From the NCBI GenBank assembly GCA_900770145.1, contig CAAGJL010000146.1, positions 1-6,434 on the forward strand: a stretch of 6,434 nt of DNA. The letters are read 5' to 3'. Origin of the DNA: Clostridia bacterium (lineage in GTDB: Bacteria; Bacillota; Clostridia; Oscillospirales; CAG-272). Both the position numbers and the translations under genes were made by a program. This document shows, one piece after another, positions 5,712 through 6,434 of the stretch. The notes under the pieces are model-generated. The model searched no databases. It worked only from the letters and a program-made list of their open reading frames with translations, and was not told where the DNA came from. The first letter of the stretch is position 1. Every line of letters begins with the position of its first letter.

Positions 5712-6434
5712 ATGAAAAAAAGAATTCTTTCGCTGTTTCTTGCCGTGCTGATGTGCCTGACCAGCGTGTTCTGGCTGGCTTCCTGCAAGAAGCAGAACAA
5801 TGATACCGATGCAGATACCGACACGGAACTGAAAGATAAGGGAAGTTGGACCGTTACCTCGCCGGACGGCAGCATTTCTGCCGTGATGACGATGGACGGA
5901 AACGGAAAAATGACCTATACCGTGCAGAAAAACGGTGCAACCGTAATCGGGAAATCCGAAATGGGCTTTGATATTGAAGAGGACGACTTCAATATGGTGA
6001 CCGTTCACAAAGAAAGCTCCCGGAAAGTGAGCGGTTCCTACGCCAATATTTCCGGCAAGACCAATGAGGTCAGTTATTCCTGCAATGAGACAACCATCAC
6101 CCTCAAAGGGTGGGAGTTCTATCTGGATATTACCATGCGTGCATATGATGACGGGTACGCGTTCCGTTACGGCATCCGCCGGATTGACGGAACTTCCGGC
6201 ATCATGACGGTGATCAACGAAAAAACGCAGTTTGCCTTCCCCAAGGACGCTACCATGTGGGCACAGGAGTATGTGACCAACACGGCAGGCAAAGAGTGCT
6301 TCTCTTACGAAACGGCGTATCAGGGGCGCGTAATCAGCGATCTCAATGACGCGCAGTATATCGCAATGCCTCTGCTTTACAACATTCCGGGTACCGACTA
6401 CTATTCTCTGGTCACCGAATCTGAGTTGATTGGT
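5712..6434 (+). CDS. GH97-family glycoside hydrolase lipoprotein, 3'-truncated
   Basis: The frame is open from ATG 5712 to the window end (241 residues, no stop). AAGGAGG (5700-5706), overlapping the upstream TAA, is the ribosome-binding site, so translation is probably coupled. Residues 1-24 form a signal peptide with lipobox LASC and Cys25, then an Asn/Asp/Thr-rich linker to about 40. From about 46 the sequence fits the N-terminal beta-sandwich of glycoside hydrolase family 97: SPDGSISAVM at 50-59, a TYTV.KNG..VI..S..GF pattern (68-86), MRAYDDGYAFRY at 142-153, and TQFAFPKDATMW at 172-183. The TES segment near 235-237 lies where the family has a calcium-ligand Glu, so Glu236 is a candidate. 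Known members are about 650-700 aa and act on alpha-glucosides or alpha-galactosides by inversion or retention. The catalytic barrel lies beyond the window, so specificity and mechanism are undetermined. GH97 is best known from Bacteroidetes (SusB). Confidence 0.88.
   Translation, partial: MKKRILSLFLAVLMCLTSVFWLASCKKQNNDTDADTDTELKDKGSWTVTSPDGSISAVMTMDGNGKMTYTVQKNGATVIGKSEMGFDIEEDDFNMVTVHKESSRKVSGSYANISGKTNEVSYSCNETTITLKGWEFYLDITMRAYDDGYAFRYGIRRIDGTSGIMTVINEKTQFAFPKDATMWAQEYVTNTAGKECFSYETAYQGRVISDLNDAQYIAMPLLYNIPGTDYYSLVTESELIG

Noticed and set aside
4853..5875. A 340-codon minus-strand open frame across the end of the solute-binding gene and the GH97 start
   Set aside because: It overlaps two well-supported genes antisense, has no sensible start context and reads as an antisense shadow rich in Arg/His/Gly.
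21..6434. tRNA, rRNA or CRISPR array
   Set aside because: No cloverleaf, rRNA core sequence or regularly spaced direct repeat of suitable length was seen by eye on either strand.

Overview
This looks like the end of a metagenomic or draft-genome contig. Bases 1-20 are the 3' end of an Illumina TruSeq adapter, so biological sequence starts at about base 21. The main part (from roughly base 600 on) is moderately GC-rich, has strong AGGAGG-type ribosome-binding sites, a textbook sigma-70/sigma-A promoter and three genes that each begin with a lipoprotein signal peptide. Listeria-Bacteroides (InlB B-type) repeats, bacterial Ig-like repeats and an ABC-type solute-binding lipoprotein together suggest an uncultured, probably gut-associated Firmicute (Clostridia-like). 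That assignment is inference; no taxonomic marker gene is present.

Layout. Bases 21-405 are very AT-rich (hand counts of three sequence rows give 23-28% G+C) and carry a 5'-truncated cysteine-containing small protein followed by a 55-aa charged helical protein. Two plus-strand hairpin terminators follow (478-524 and 575-604), the second enclosed by a longer 10-bp inverted repeat. Composition changes between about 540 and 660, so this segment is either transferred DNA or a chimeric join next to the adapter. Bases 607-965 hold no convincing gene. A perfect TTGACA-17-TATAAT promoter at 966-994 is followed by a leader of about 315 nt with competing hairpins, then the first large gene.

The three-gene locus (1318 to the window end) looks like a Gram-positive surface glycan-utilisation cluster. 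The first gene encodes an 805-aa lipoprotein with three Ig-like repeats of exactly 88 residues, a fourth beta-rich segment and two C-terminal beta-sandwich-like regions. The second encodes a 603-aa lipoprotein with two InlB B-type repeats in front of a family-1-like extracellular solute-binding domain. The third, cut by the window end, encodes a lipoprotein with the N-terminal domain of glycoside hydrolase family 97 (alpha-glucosidase/alpha-galactosidase family). A strong intrinsic terminator separates genes one and two; genes two and three are only 10 bases apart, with the RBS overlapping the stop codon. The likely division of labour is a surface display or binding protein, a substrate-capture protein for an ABC importer whose permeases are not in view, and a cell-anchored exo-glycosidase that trims the substrate. 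The specific glycan cannot be read from this window.

The strongest candidates for something undescribed are the long structured leader behind the consensus promoter, the InlB-repeat/solute-binding fusion, and the 805-aa multi-domain lipoprotein with unassigned C-terminal domains. The AT-rich left end needs an assembly check before any biology is built on it.
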